This document shows positions 10,262 through 18,479 of a stretch of DNA of 64,000 bases, one piece after another. Source of the DNA: Gammaproteobacteria bacterium (GTDB lineage Bacteria; Pseudomonadota; Gammaproteobacteria; Enterobacterales; Alteromonadaceae); NCBI GenBank assembly GCA_018826295.1, contig JAHJZX010000006.1, positions 1 to 64,000 on the forward strand, written 5' to 3'. A program made the translations under genes and the position numbers. Position 1 is the first letter of the stretch, and each line of letters opens with the position of its first letter. A model generated the notes under the pieces. The model searched no databases and had not been told where the DNA came from. It saw only the letters and a list, made by a program, of their open reading frames with translations.

Positions 10262-10283
10262 ACGGGCTGCAACTGCAGCCCGT
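10262..10283 (+). other. Hairpin between nrdA and nrdB
   Basis: acgggctgc and gcagcccgt form a perfect 9-bp stem with an AACT loop in the 64-base gap between the subunit genes. Only a weak T stretch (actttgtaat) follows. It may protect the nrdA end or tune nrdB output. Confidence 0.5.
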
Positions 10284-10320
10284 ACTTTGTAATAAATCCC
10301 TGTTAGGACACTAAGTGGCA

Positions 10321-11451
10321 ATGGCGTACACAACCTTTAACCGACAAATAAATGATCAGATGAAAGAGCCGATGTTCTTCGGTAATCCGGTGAACGTTTC
10401 CCGCTATGATCAACAAAAATACGGTATTTTTGAAAAACTGATAGAAAAGCAGCTGAGCTTTTTCTGGCGTCCGGAAGAAGTCGACGTCAGTAAAGACCGC
10501 ATTGACTATCAAAACCTACCACCACATGAAAAGCATATCTTTATCAGTAACCTGAAATATCAGACCTTGCTTGACTCGGTACAGGGCCGCTCGCCAAATG
10601 TGGCGTTTTTGCCGATAGTGTCACTGCCAGAATTAGAAACCTGGATTGAAACCTGGGCCTTTAGCGAAACCATTCACAGCCGCAGTTACACCCATATAGT
10701 GCGCAACATCAGTTCAGAGCCGCATAAAGTCTTCGACGACATTATGCTAAATGAAAAAATTCTGCAGCGCGCTGATGATGTTACCCGCTACTATGATGAT
10801 CTGATAGATGGCATTAACCTTTATCAGCGCTGCGGTGAAGGCACACACACTATAAATGGCCAAAACCACAGTATCAGCCTGTACGAATTAAAACGTCGCT
10901 TATACCTGTGTGTAATGTCGGTTAACGTACTGGAAGCAATCCGCTTTTACGTCAGTTTTGCTTGCAGTTTTGCCTTCGCCGAGCGTGAATTAATGGAAGG
11001 CAACGCCAAAATTATCCGCCTGATTGCCCGTGATGAAGCGCTGCACCTGACCGGCACCCAGCATATGCTGAATATTATGGCTGCCGGTGAAGACGATGCC
11101 GATATGGCTAACATTGCCAAAGAATGCGAAGAAGAAGCTTACGCCATCTTCCGCAAAGCCGCCGAGCAGGAAAAAGACTGGGCAGAATATCTGTTTAAAG
11201 ACGGCTCTATGATAGGCCTGAATAAAGACATTCTGTGTCAGTATGTTGAGTACATTACTAATAGCAGGATGCAGGCTATTGGTTTAAAACCTATTTTCTC
11301 AACCACGCAAAACCCCATTCCGTGGATAAACACCTGGTTGGTATCTGACAACGTACAGGTGGCACCGCAAGAGGCAGAGATAAGCTCGTACTTAGTCGGA
11401 CAAATCGATAACGAGGTTGATGGCGCCGACTTCGGCGACTTTGATCTGTAA
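10321..11451 (+). CDS. nrdB: Ribonucleoside-diphosphate reductase class Ia, beta subunit
   Basis: NrdB carries the diferric-tyrosyl radical that starts catalysis in NrdA. The radical tyrosine lies in [13 protein letters not shown] (Tyr123 counting Met) among conserved iron ligands. The C-terminal tail has the NrdA-binding [14 protein letters not shown] start at the ATG giving [21 protein letters not shown], as in E. coli (376 residues). The track instead uses an in-frame GTG two codons earlier (10315), which sits at better distance from AGGA at 10305. Either start is possible, and the protein changes by two residues only. Confidence 0.98.
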   Translation: MAYTTFNRQINDQMKEPMFFGNPVNVSRYDQQKYGIFEKLIEKQLSFFWRPEEVDVSKDRIDYQNLPPHEKHIFISNLKYQTLLDSVQGRSPNVAFLPIVSLPELETWIETWAFSETIHSRSYTHIVRNISSEPHKVFDDIMLNEKILQRADDVTRYYDDLIDGINLYQRCGEGTHTINGQNHSISLYELKRRLYLCVMSVNVLEAIRFYVSFACSFAFAERELMEGNAKIIRLIARDEALHLTGTQHMLNIMAAGEDDADMANIAKECEEEAYAIFRKAAEQEKDWAEYLFKDGSMIGLNKDILCQYVEYITNSRMQAIGLKPIFSTTQNPIPWINTWLVSDNVQVAPQEAEISSYLVGQIDNEVDGADFGDFDL

Positions 11452-11462
11452 GTGTGTAACCG

Positions 11463-11717
11463 ATGTACCGTGTAAAGGTTGGCAACAACACTGTCGTTGA
11501 GTTCGATGACAGTGCCGCCAACCTGCTGCAAGCGCTGGAACGACACCAATTGCAGGTTAATTTTCAATGCCGTGAAGGTTATTGCGGCGCCTGTCGCTGC
11601 AAACTGAATAGCGGAGAAATCCGCTATCTGCACGAACCTTTGGCATTCGTCCGCCAGGGTGAATTTTTACCCTGCTGTAGCATTCCACTGACAAATATTG
11701 ACATTGAAATTCCGTAA
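11463..11717 (+). CDS. yfaE: 2Fe-2S ferredoxin YfaE for NrdB cofactor maintenance
   Basis: This 84-residue plant-type ferredoxin matches E. coli YfaE, which delivers electrons to rebuild the NrdB diferric-tyrosyl cofactor. The cluster ligands are visible as CREGYCGAC (Cys36, Cys41, Cys44) and the later CC at 71-72. It starts 11 bases after the nrdB stop, so it belongs to the nrdAB operon, and its position is the best support for its role. Confidence 0.96.
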   Translation: MYRVKVGNNTVVEFDDSAANLLQALERHQLQVNFQCREGYCGACRCKLNSGEIRYLHEPLAFVRQGEFLPCCSIPLTNIDIEIP

Positions 11718-11790
11718 CAACGTAGTAATTACACTGGAAATCCAGCACACTAACGCTATTTATCGCTGATCTTTAAGGAGATCTCTCCCG

Positions 11791-12798
11791 ATGAAATCTT
11801 TGCTACTGCTGTTGAGTGCGGCACTTGGTAGTGCTGACATAGCCCATTTTGAGCAACTGCTGGCTAAATCACAGTATACCGAGCTTGAACATCAGATGAT
11901 CCAAACGCCGGATTATAAACAGCACGGCGACTTGCTCGTTATTTATGCCAAAGCCTTAATCGCTCAACAACGGCTGGATGACGCTAACACCCTGCTTAAT
12001 TTCGCTATTGAGCAATTTCCGCAAAATATTGAACTAAGTTATCTGGCCGGACTAAGTAAAATACGTTTAGCCAGTGACGGCAATGTGTTTGCCGCCAAAG
12101 ATCGCGCTGCCCGCGGGGTCGCTTTACTGCAAAAAGCCATTAGCCTTAAACCAGATCACTACGCCGCCAGAGCAGCACTGATTGACTTTTACAGCATAGC
12201 GCCTGCCGCTGCCGGCGGCGATAAAGCGCTGGCGCAACAGATGACCGAAGAGCTGGCAAAAGACAACCCGGCGCAAGCTTTGTTGGCACAAAGCCGCATG
12301 TTGCTAAACGAAAATAAGCCTAACGAAGCTTTAGCCTTACTAAATAGCATGATGCCCGACCCGCCAACCGCACGGCTACTGGCGCGAAAAGCACAGATCT
12401 TAAATGAGATGGCAGAGTATAAGCAGGCGTTTGAAACCTACAAAGACGCGGCCGAACTGGCGACAGATTTGACCGAGCGCTATAACGCCCTGTATCACAT
12501 AGGTCGCCTGGCGGTAATAGCAGATCAAAGCCCTGATGTTGGCATCAGCGCGCTGCAAAAATACATCAGTTTTTATCAGGACACGGAAAATAAAACCCTA
12601 CCCTGGGCAAAATTACGTTTAGCACAACTGATGTACCGCACCGGTGACAGTTTTGAGGCAAGCTTATTAGTTGGCGGCTTAACAACCACACAAGTGGCAG
12701 ACGAAGAGTTTAATCTGATCCTGGTCAGCTTGCTTAGCGCACTCAAATCTAAAGAGCAATCCAAAGCTAACCAGTTAAACGAGGGTACACCGCCTTAA
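11791..12798 (+). CDS. TPR-repeat protein, probably exported
   Basis: This 335-residue protein has a short hydrophobic N-terminus (MKSLLLLLSAALGSA) that may be a signal peptide. The rest is helical repeats of TPR type, for example ALIAQQRLDDANTLLNFAIEQFP, GVALLQKAISLKPDHYAARAALIDFY and ILNEMAEYKQAFETYKDAAELA. TPR proteins act as scaffolds, and no enzymatic motif is visible. AAGGAG precedes the ATG. It follows yfaE with a 73-base gap and ends in a hairpin shared with the convergent yceI gene. The partner cannot be named from sequence. Confidence 0.85.
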   Translation: MKSLLLLLSAALGSADIAHFEQLLAKSQYTELEHQMIQTPDYKQHGDLLVIYAKALIAQQRLDDANTLLNFAIEQFPQNIELSYLAGLSKIRLASDGNVFAAKDRAARGVALLQKAISLKPDHYAARAALIDFYSIAPAAAGGDKALAQQMTEELAKDNPAQALLAQSRMLLNENKPNEALALLNSMMPDPPTARLLARKAQILNEMAEYKQAFETYKDAAELATDLTERYNALYHIGRLAVIADQSPDVGISALQKYISFYQDTENKTLPWAKLRLAQLMYRTGDSFEASLLVGGLTTTQVADEEFNLILVSLLSALKSKEQSKANQLNEGTPP

Positions 12799-12815
12799 CA
12801 GCGGCGTACCCTTTG
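12782..12815. terminator. Bidirectional hairpin between the TPR gene and yceI
   Basis: agggtacaccgcc and agcggcgtaccct pair over about 12 bp (one G-U or A-C position) around TTAAC, which contains the TPR gene's stop codon. A short TTT follows. Its place between convergent genes supports a terminator role. Confidence 0.5.
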
Positions 12816-12818
12816 ATA

Positions 12819-13388
12819 TTACTGACGAATACCTTCAACAGTTAAGTCCAGCTGCACGGTAGATGAGGCCGGTCCTAAATCCATTTTGATATTAAAATCT
12901 TTCAGCGTTAAGGTAGTGGTGCCGGCAAAGCCCGCGCGGTAACCACCCCAGGGATCGCTGCCCTCGCCCAGTTTTTCTGCTGCTATTACCACTTCTTTAG
13001 TGACGCCATTTAGTGTCAGGTTGCCGTGCAAATCAAAAGTATCAGCGGCTTTAGGCACAATTTTAGTGCTGACAAAAGTCGCTGCCGGGTGCTTGGCCAC
13101 ATTTAAAAAATCGGCACTGCGTAAGTGCTTATCACGCTCGGCATGGTTAGAGTCGACACTGGCAGTATCTATCGTCAGCTGAATTTTTGACTCGGCCAAT
13201 TTTGCCGCATCATAACTAAAGTTACCCGAAAAGGTATTAAAACGGCCATATAACCAGCTGTAGCCCAAATGGCTAATTTTAAACTGGACAAAAGCGTGGG
13301 CGCCCTGAGTATCTATTGCATATTCAGCAGCTTCGGTAGGTAAAGTCATCATTGCTGCCATCGACGCAGCCAGTAACAGTTTTTTCAT
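12819..13388 (-). CDS. yceI: YceI-family periplasmic lipocalin-like protein
   Basis: YceI proteins are secreted beta-barrels that bind polyisoprenoid or ubiquinone-like lipids. I use the ATG at 13388 because GGAG lies six bases before it; the track start at 13418 overlaps the upstream gene. This gives 189 residues with signal peptide [20 protein letters not shown]. The domain shows [29 protein letters not shown], and the [18 protein letters not shown] segment is characteristic. It follows the cytochrome b561 gene by 13 bases, the same pairing as yceJ-yceI in E. coli. Confidence 0.94.
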   Translation of the reverse strand: MKKLLLAASMAAMMTLPTEAAEYAIDTQGAHAFVQFKISHLGYSWLYGRFNTFSGNFSYDAAKLAESKIQLTIDTASVDSNHAERDKHLRSADFLNVAKHPAATFVSTKIVPKAADTFDLHGNLTLNGVTKEVVIAAEKLGEGSDPWGGYRAGFAGTTTLTLKDFNIKMDLGPASSTVQLDLTVEGIRQ

Positions 13389-13401
13389 CGTTATCTCCGG
13401 G

Positions 13402-13950
13402 TTAAGGTTTACGGCCAAACATACGCATCAGCGTATGGTCTTTATCAATAAAATGGTGTTTTACGGCCGCCAGGCCGTGTAAAAGCGCCAAACTAATCAA
13501 AGCATAAGCGGTGTATTCATGGATAAGGCCAGCAATGTCAGCCTGATTAGCAAATAATTTTCCCATTGATGGTACGTCAAACCAGCCAAATACGGCTATG
13601 TCCCTGCCATCTTCTGTAGAAATTAAATATCCGCTTACGACCAACACTAAAATGCCGCAATACAGCGCAAACTGTACCAGCGCAGCAGCACGCCGCTCCC
13701 AATTTTTATGGCTTGCCAAAGCTTGTGGCGCCGGGCTGATAAAACGCCAAAACAGACGTAACAGCATCACCAGTGCCAGCAGAATACCGACACTTTTGTG
13801 CCAGTGCGGTGCAGTACGATACCACTGACTGTAATAGCTCAGATCGACCATCCAGAAGCCGACGGCAAACAAAGCAAAAACGCTGACAGCCACCAGCCAG
13901 TGTATTACAACACTGACAACACCAAATTGAGATTGTGAATTTTTAAGCAT
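13402..13950 (-). CDS. Cytochrome b561 family membrane protein (YceJ-like)
   Basis: A 182-residue, four-helix inner-membrane dihaem cytochrome. Candidate haem ligands are His17 (VVIHWLVA), His51 (HWHKSVG), His144 (LIHEYTA) and His158 ([11 protein letters not shown]). AGGAG precedes the ATG. Family members carry quinol-linked electrons. Its place directly upstream of yceI suggests the two act together with membrane quinones, as proposed for yceJ-yceI, but the substrate is not evident. Confidence 0.92.
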   Translation of the reverse strand: MLKNSQSQFGVVSVVIHWLVAVSVFALFAVGFWMVDLSYYSQWYRTAPHWHKSVGILLALVMLLRLFWRFISPAPQALASHKNWERRAAALVQFALYCGILVLVVSGYLISTEDGRDIAVFGWFDVPSMGKLFANQADIAGLIHEYTAYALISLALLHGLAAVKHHFIDKDHTLMRMFGRKP

Positions 13951-14068
13951 AAGTACTCCTGACAGCGTGCAATAATAACCCTAAATACTAAAACTAAAAT
14001 CGCATTTTTACCGCCTTAACATTCCATTTTATCGAAAGAATAACGTGCTCCGATAAATTTAAGTTAAA

Positions 14069-14095
14069 AAAAAGCCAGCTTAATGCTGGCTTTAG
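14069..14095 (-). terminator. Intrinsic terminator after trhO
   Basis: aaagccagc / gctggcttt form a perfect 9-bp stem with a TTAAT loop. On the minus strand it is followed by a run of T, 20 bases after the trhO stop. Confidence 0.8.
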
Positions 14096-14115
14096 CTAAT
14101 AGCGCAGGTGGCGCT

Positions 14116-15030
14116 TTATTCAAATTTACCGTCGCGGATGTGTTTTTCGCCACGTTGTTTGGCCAGTTCTACCTGGCGCTGCCGCTCAGCAAACGCCGCT
14201 TTTTGCTCAGCTGTAGTTGTGTCATGGCAGTGTGGGCAACTTAAGCCTTTAACATATTGGTCTGACTGCATTTCATCAGCGGATAAAGGCATACGACAGG
14301 CGTAACATTGATCATAACTGCCCTGCTCAAGGCCATGTTTTACCGCTACGCGTTGGTCAAACACAAAGCACTCGCCCTGCCACAGGCTGTTTTCTTCTGG
14401 CATTTCTTCCAGATATTTTAAAATGCCACCATCAAGGTGGTATACCTCGTCAAAGCCCTGTTCTTTCAGGTAGGCAGTCGATTTTTCACAGCGAATACCA
14501 CCGGTACAAAACATCGCCACTTTTTTATGTTTGGTTTTGTCCAGGTTGTCTGCTGCCCACTGTGGAAATTCACGAAAAGTGGTGGTATTTGGATTGACGG
14601 CATTTTTAAAAGTACCAATAGCCACTTCGTAATCGTTGCGGGTATCAATAAGAATAGTATCGGGGTCGTTAATCAACTGGTTCCAGTCATCACCTTTAAC
14701 ATAGGTGCCGACGATATGTGCCGGATTAATGCCAGGTACCCCCATAGTGACAATTTCGTTCTTCAGTTTGACTTTAGTACGGTAAAACGCCAACTCGTCA
14801 GATAGTGACTCTTTGTAGCTCATACCCGCGAAGCGGCCATCGGCATCCAACCAGGCTTTTACTGCATCTACACCTTCACGTGGGCCACAGATAGTGCCAT
14901 TTATGCCTTCCTCTGCCAGCAACAAGGTACCTTTTACCTTATTGGCGACCATATGATCATACAAGGCATCGCGCAAACTGACATAGTCAGATAACTGAAC
15001 AAACTTATATAAAGCAGCTACTACGTACAT
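14116..15030 (-). CDS. trhO: tRNA uridine(34) hydroxylase, rhodanese-like
   Basis: TrhO (YceA) makes 5-hydroxyuridine at the wobble position of tRNAs using oxygen, the first step to cmo5U/mcmo5U. The 304 residues contain an N-terminal acylphosphatase-like domain ([17 protein letters not shown]) and a rhodanese domain with Cys175 and Cys181 in [14 protein letters not shown]-terminal region has paired cysteines ([14 protein letters not shown]). E. coli yceA lies beside yceI-yceJ, and the same neighbours occur here. It has its own terminator. Confidence 0.96.
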   Translation of the reverse strand: MYVVAALYKFVQLSDYVSLRDALYDHMVANKVKGTLLLAEEGINGTICGPREGVDAVKAWLDADGRFAGMSYKESLSDELAFYRTKVKLKNEIVTMGVPGINPAHIVGTYVKGDDWNQLINDPDTILIDTRNDYEVAIGTFKNAVNPNTTTFREFPQWAADNLDKTKHKKVAMFCTGGIRCEKSTAYLKEQGFDEVYHLDGGILKYLEEMPEENSLWQGECFVFDQRVAVKHGLEQGSYDQCYACRMPLSADEMQSDQYVKGLSCPHCHDTTTAEQKAAFAERQRQVELAKQRGEKHIRDGKFE

Positions 15031-15125
15031 AATTTACCTCTTGCAGTGCCGGAGCGTAAATCCGGAGCAATATTAAAAACCGCGCGTATTATAGCCATGA
15101 TACGGCTGATAGCAAGACCATAATA

Positions 15126-15656
15126 TTAATGTGGATATAGTGGCAATGCACTGATATTAAGTTGCAACTGATGTTCACCGTCGGTGATGTGCAGTAAGGG
15201 ATCTTCGCGCCAGACGCTAAGCTGCATATGGCTTTTCAGCATCAGACAAAATGCATCCAGCTGGGTATGATCTAAAGTAAAAATATGCTGATTAAGCGGC
15301 TGAGGTAAATGACGGGCTTTGTCGGTTTCCTGCTCGTCCAGCACCAGTATTAATTTATCGGCCTGGTGCGCTGCCCGCAGCAGCCGTTTTTCCGGCACCA
15401 AAGCGACCTGACACCAAAGCTGAACATGTTGGTACTGATCGGCAACATACAGATCGGGTGTCTTACCGCCGGAATCGTCTTTGGCAAAACTGGGGTGCTG
15501 TTCATACAAACTCAGATAAGCCAGTAAGCGTTTGGCAAAATGCTCAGCACTTTCACCCTGCCAGGGTGAAACATAATGCCGCTGCTGTTGATAAGCATGA
15601 CTGGCATCACAACTGTAATTCAGATCCAGACAGATCACCTTGCTGGCCATTTGCAT
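15126..15656 (-). CDS. YaeQ family protein
   Basis: The 176 residues align with the YaeQ family: FAKRLLAYLSLYEQHPSFAKD, then PDLYVADQYQHVQLWCQVALVPEKRLLRAAHQADKLILV, then LSVWREDP. YaeQ has a PD-(D/E)XK nuclease-like fold, but catalytic activity is not established and the fold residues appear poorly kept. E. coli YaeQ can compensate for loss of RfaH, yet the mechanism is unclear. GGAG lies eight bases before the ATG. It stands between trhO and a LysE transporter on the same strand. Confidence 0.82.
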   Translation of the reverse strand: MQMASKVICLDLNYSCDASHAYQQQRHYVSPWQGESAEHFAKRLLAYLSLYEQHPSFAKDDSGGKTPDLYVADQYQHVQLWCQVALVPEKRLLRAAHQADKLILVLDEQETDKARHLPQPLNQHIFTLDHTQLDAFCLMLKSHMQLSVWREDPLLHITDGEHQLQLNISALPLYPH

Positions 15657-15703
15657 AAGCCCAACTCCAGATCGCCAAACCGCATCAGCGACGTGCTCAA
15701 AGT

Positions 15704-16345
15704 TTAGTTGCTAAAACTACTCACTAGCAAATGCATAGCCAGTGCCAACAATAGCAATCCCATTGCACGATCGAACCAGTATCCTTTAAGCAGTAAAAAA
15801 GCCCTTACTTTTGTGTGTGTTAGCAGCATAGATAACATACAAAACCAGGCTGCAGTGGCAACGGCCATATAAACACCGTACATAACTTTGTAAAAAAGTG
15901 GCGTAAGTGGCGAAATAATGACTGCAAATAACGACAAAAAAAACAGCGTAGCCTTAGGGTTTAAGCCGTTGGTAATAAAGCCGGCAATAAAGGCCTTTTT
16001 AGCGGACGGTACTGTGTCATTATCGGCACCGGCAATGGCCTGTTCCGGGTGCGCCGCAGCCTTACTTTTCAAAGCCTGCACACCGATATACGCCAGATAC
16101 GCCGCTGCGGCTAAACTCAGCGCTTTAAACAACCAGGGGGTAGTTTGAATAAGTACGGCAATGCCAACCAGCGACCAGCTAACATGCAGCAGTATCGCCA
16201 GGCCAATGCCTATACTGGCAAAGAGCGCCTGACGCCGGCCAAAACGCACAGCATAACGCAGCACTATGGCAAAATCCGGCCCCGGGCTGGCAACGGCCAT
16301 CAGGTGTACGCTTGCTATTAGTAAAAACTCCGGCCAAAAATTCAT
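15704..16345 (-). CDS. LysE family amino-acid/threonine exporter
   Basis: A 213-residue membrane protein with about six hydrophobic segments. It has the LysE/RhtB signature near the start (ASPGPDFAIVLRYAVRFGRRQAL) and FITNGLNPKATLFFLSLF in the middle. These proteins export amino acids or derivatives. AAGGA precedes the ATG. It follows the FAD oxidase gene by 14 bases, so the GNAT, oxidase and exporter probably form one transcript. The substrate cannot be read from sequence. Confidence 0.9.
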   Translation of the reverse strand: MNFWPEFLLIASVHLMAVASPGPDFAIVLRYAVRFGRRQALFASIGIGLAILLHVSWSLVGIAVLIQTTPWLFKALSLAAAAYLAYIGVQALKSKAAAHPEQAIAGADNDTVPSAKKAFIAGFITNGLNPKATLFFLSLFAVIISPLTPLFYKVMYGVYMAVATAAWFCMLSMLLTHTKVRAFLLLKGYWFDRAMGLLLLALAMHLLVSSFSN

Positions 16346-16359
16346 ACTACATCCTTAAA

Positions 16360-17694
16360 CTATAAATACCGGTCTTTAAACCGGCCCCATTGATAATACG
16401 CTTGCTGGCCTAAACGGCGAAACTGCGGTAATGGAAAGGGTGTTAAACCGCTTTGATAAATAGGCAAAGCCGGTAACGTTACACCACTGGCCAGCTGTGC
16501 CAGGCGTTTGCCGGCCAGACTACTGAATGACAAGCCACTACCGCAGTATCCCGCCGCATAAAATAAGCCTGGTTCGCTCTCACAGATCCGAGGCATGTCA
16601 TCAAAAGATACCGACACCCAGCCACTCCAGTGGTATGCCATCCCTAACTGCTGCAACTGCGGGAAACACTGTTTTAACGCCACTAACAATCGCTCCGGAT
16701 AACAGGCTTTGTCAGCATCCTTACCATAAACCGCACTTCGGCCACCAAACAACAACCGGTTGTCGGGTAATTTGCGGTAATAATATTTTAACGCCCGGGT
16801 ATCCATTACCAACTGTGTATGGTTAAGTCCGCTGGCCGCTAACTGCTGAGCTGTTAGCGGTTGCGTAACGATAACACTGCTAAGCGCCGGCAAGCTGGCC
16901 CGGTTAAGCTGCGGATAAAAACCTTTGCCGGTGTAGGCATTGGTGGCCAGAATAATTTGCCGGCACCGCACCGTTGCCTGTGGGGTTTGCACAATAAAGC
17001 CCTGGCCACTGCGTTGCCAGCTTAGTACCGGCGTAGCGCCATAAATTACAGCACCGGATTGCTGTGCCAGTTTTGCATAGCCTTGCGCCAGCGCCAACGG
17101 ATTAACACCGAAACAATCCGGAAAACGGATAGCACCAAAAGCCTGCGTATTGTGCATATAACGCTGTTGCAGCTCAGCCTGGCTAACGTATTCCACCTGA
17201 TAGCCAAACTGACGTTGTAAATACTCAGCTTGCTGCGGCAACTGCCGGCCCAGTGCTGCTTTGTGAGCCACTTTTAAATAACCTGGCGCCTGAGCCTGAC
17301 AGTCAATGTCCGCGGCCGTTATAAGCTGCTGTACCCGCTCCAGCGCAGCGCCATATTCCAAATGAAACTGCTGTGCGGTTTCAGTGCCATAGCGCTTTGC
17401 CAATTGAGCCAGACCTAACCGACCAGTGCCCCTGAGCACAAAGCCGGCATTACGGCCGCTACAGCCCCAGCCGCTTTGGTTAGCGTCGAGCACTGTCACC
17501 TCTCGGCCTAATTCGCCAGCCAGCTCAATTGCGCAGCTGAGGCCGGTATAGCCAGCCCCAATCACCAGCACATCGGTACTGATGTCTGCCATAAGCGGAT
17601 TACAAGGCTTAGTGCTGGTGGTACTGGCTGCCCAATACGACGAAGGATACGGCTGTGCGGCAGGTACTGCACGATCAATTAGCGGATCATACAT
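16360..17694 (-). CDS. FAD-dependent amine/amino-acid oxidoreductase (DAO family)
   Basis: I start at MYDPLIDRAVPAAQPYPSSYW (17694), which has AAGGCG upstream; the track's 17733 start lies inside the preceding gene. The 444 residues have the FAD Rossmann motif DVLVIGAGYTGLSCAIELA near residue 40 and SGWGCSGRNAGFVLRG, as in gamma-glutamylputrescine oxidase (PuuB)-like enzymes. A C-terminal FYAAGYCGSGLSFSSLAGKRLA segment contacts FAD. Its start overlaps the upstream GNAT stop by 8 bases. Members oxidise amines or N-methyl amino acids; no other puu gene is present, so the substrate is open. Confidence 0.88.
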   Translation of the reverse strand: MYDPLIDRAVPAAQPYPSSYWAASTTSTKPCNPLMADISTDVLVIGAGYTGLSCAIELAGELGREVTVLDANQSGWGCSGRNAGFVLRGTGRLGLAQLAKRYGTETAQQFHLEYGAALERVQQLITAADIDCQAQAPGYLKVAHKAALGRQLPQQAEYLQRQFGYQVEYVSQAELQQRYMHNTQAFGAIRFPDCFGVNPLALAQGYAKLAQQSGAVIYGATPVLSWQRSGQGFIVQTPQATVRCRQIILATNAYTGKGFYPQLNRASLPALSSVIVTQPLTAQQLAASGLNHTQLVMDTRALKYYYRKLPDNRLLFGGRSAVYGKDADKACYPERLLVALKQCFPQLQQLGMAYHWSGWVSVSFDDMPRICESEPGLFYAAGYCGSGLSFSSLAGKRLAQLASGVTLPALPIYQSGLTPFPLPQFRRLGQQAYYQWGRFKDRYL

Positions 17695-18262
17695 CGGCGA
17701 ACGCCTTAAACAACAGCTCCATCTCTGCCGCACTGCAGTTACACAGGTTGCCGCACAGCGGACAGATATAACCTGCAGTTACTGACAAATGCCGCCAACG
17801 CTGCGGATGTACTTTCAGCAATCTCGCCCCAGCGTAACTAAAGTAACGCTCGGCGGCATTACCGGGGCTTTCACGCCAGATATGCGCCAAGCCGGCCCGG
17901 GCCCCCTGGTGCGCCAACACCTGAGCCGAGGCTTTTAACAACGCACTGGCCACACCTTTACCGCGCATAGATGCTGCTACTGCCACCGACTTAAAATAAG
18001 CCATTTGCTCAACAGGTACAGACCACAGCACCGTGCTACACCACGAATCTAACTGCCATTGGCCCGGCGCAAAACTAAGCCGGTATCCGACTACTGCACC
18101 GCTGGTGTCCACGGCAACAAAACTGGCATTGAGTTGCTGTTTTATACCTTGCTGGTACATCTGCTGCAGACGGTCGGTATCGAGATAATTATCACCATGT
18201 ACCTGATTCGCCAAGGATATTACCGCAGAAAAGTCGTTTTCGCTCAAAGGAAGCAGTTGCAC
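17687..18262 (-). CDS. GNAT acetyltransferase with cysteine-rich C-terminal tail
   Basis: A 191-residue GNAT domain with the acetyl-CoA loop MRGKGVASALLKA preceded by FKSVAVAAS. The start is GTG with GGAG seven bases upstream. After the GNAT core the protein ends with YICPLCGNLCNCSAAEMELLFKAF, four cysteines in 12 residues (CPLCGNLCNC) that look like a metal or Fe-S binding knuckle. It is coupled by an 8-base overlap to the FAD oxidase. Acetylation of an amine or amino acid handled by that enzyme is plausible but inferred. Confidence 0.85.
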   Translation of the reverse strand: MQLLPLSENDFSAVISLANQVHGDNYLDTDRLQQMYQQGIKQQLNASFVAVDTSGAVVGYRLSFAPGQWQLDSWCSTVLWSVPVEQMAYFKSVAVAASMRGKGVASALLKASAQVLAHQGARAGLAHIWRESPGNAAERYFSYAGARLLKVHPQRWRHLSVTAGYICPLCGNLCNCSAAEMELLFKAFADV

Positions 18263-18479
18263 TGAGAAACTCCGTCAGGCTTTTTTGCAGTTATAAACAG
18301 TCTGCAACGGACAATCAATCTGTTTTTTTAAGACTTCAAAGCCGAAATTACCTACTTTCAAGACAAAATAACAAAAAACTACGTTAGACAACGGCGCATT
18401 TATCTCATATTGTTAATTGGACGCAAAAATAAAAGCATAAGCGTCTGGTATCAAAATAATAATCCAGGAAATATCACTC

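Noticed and set aside
11238-11633. 131-codon minus-strand ORF over nrdB/yfaE
   Set aside because: It is antisense to two clearly real genes with no supporting motif.
18263-18479. Fur box upstream of the TonB receptor
   Set aside because: No stretch approaches the GATAATGATAATCATTATC consensus.
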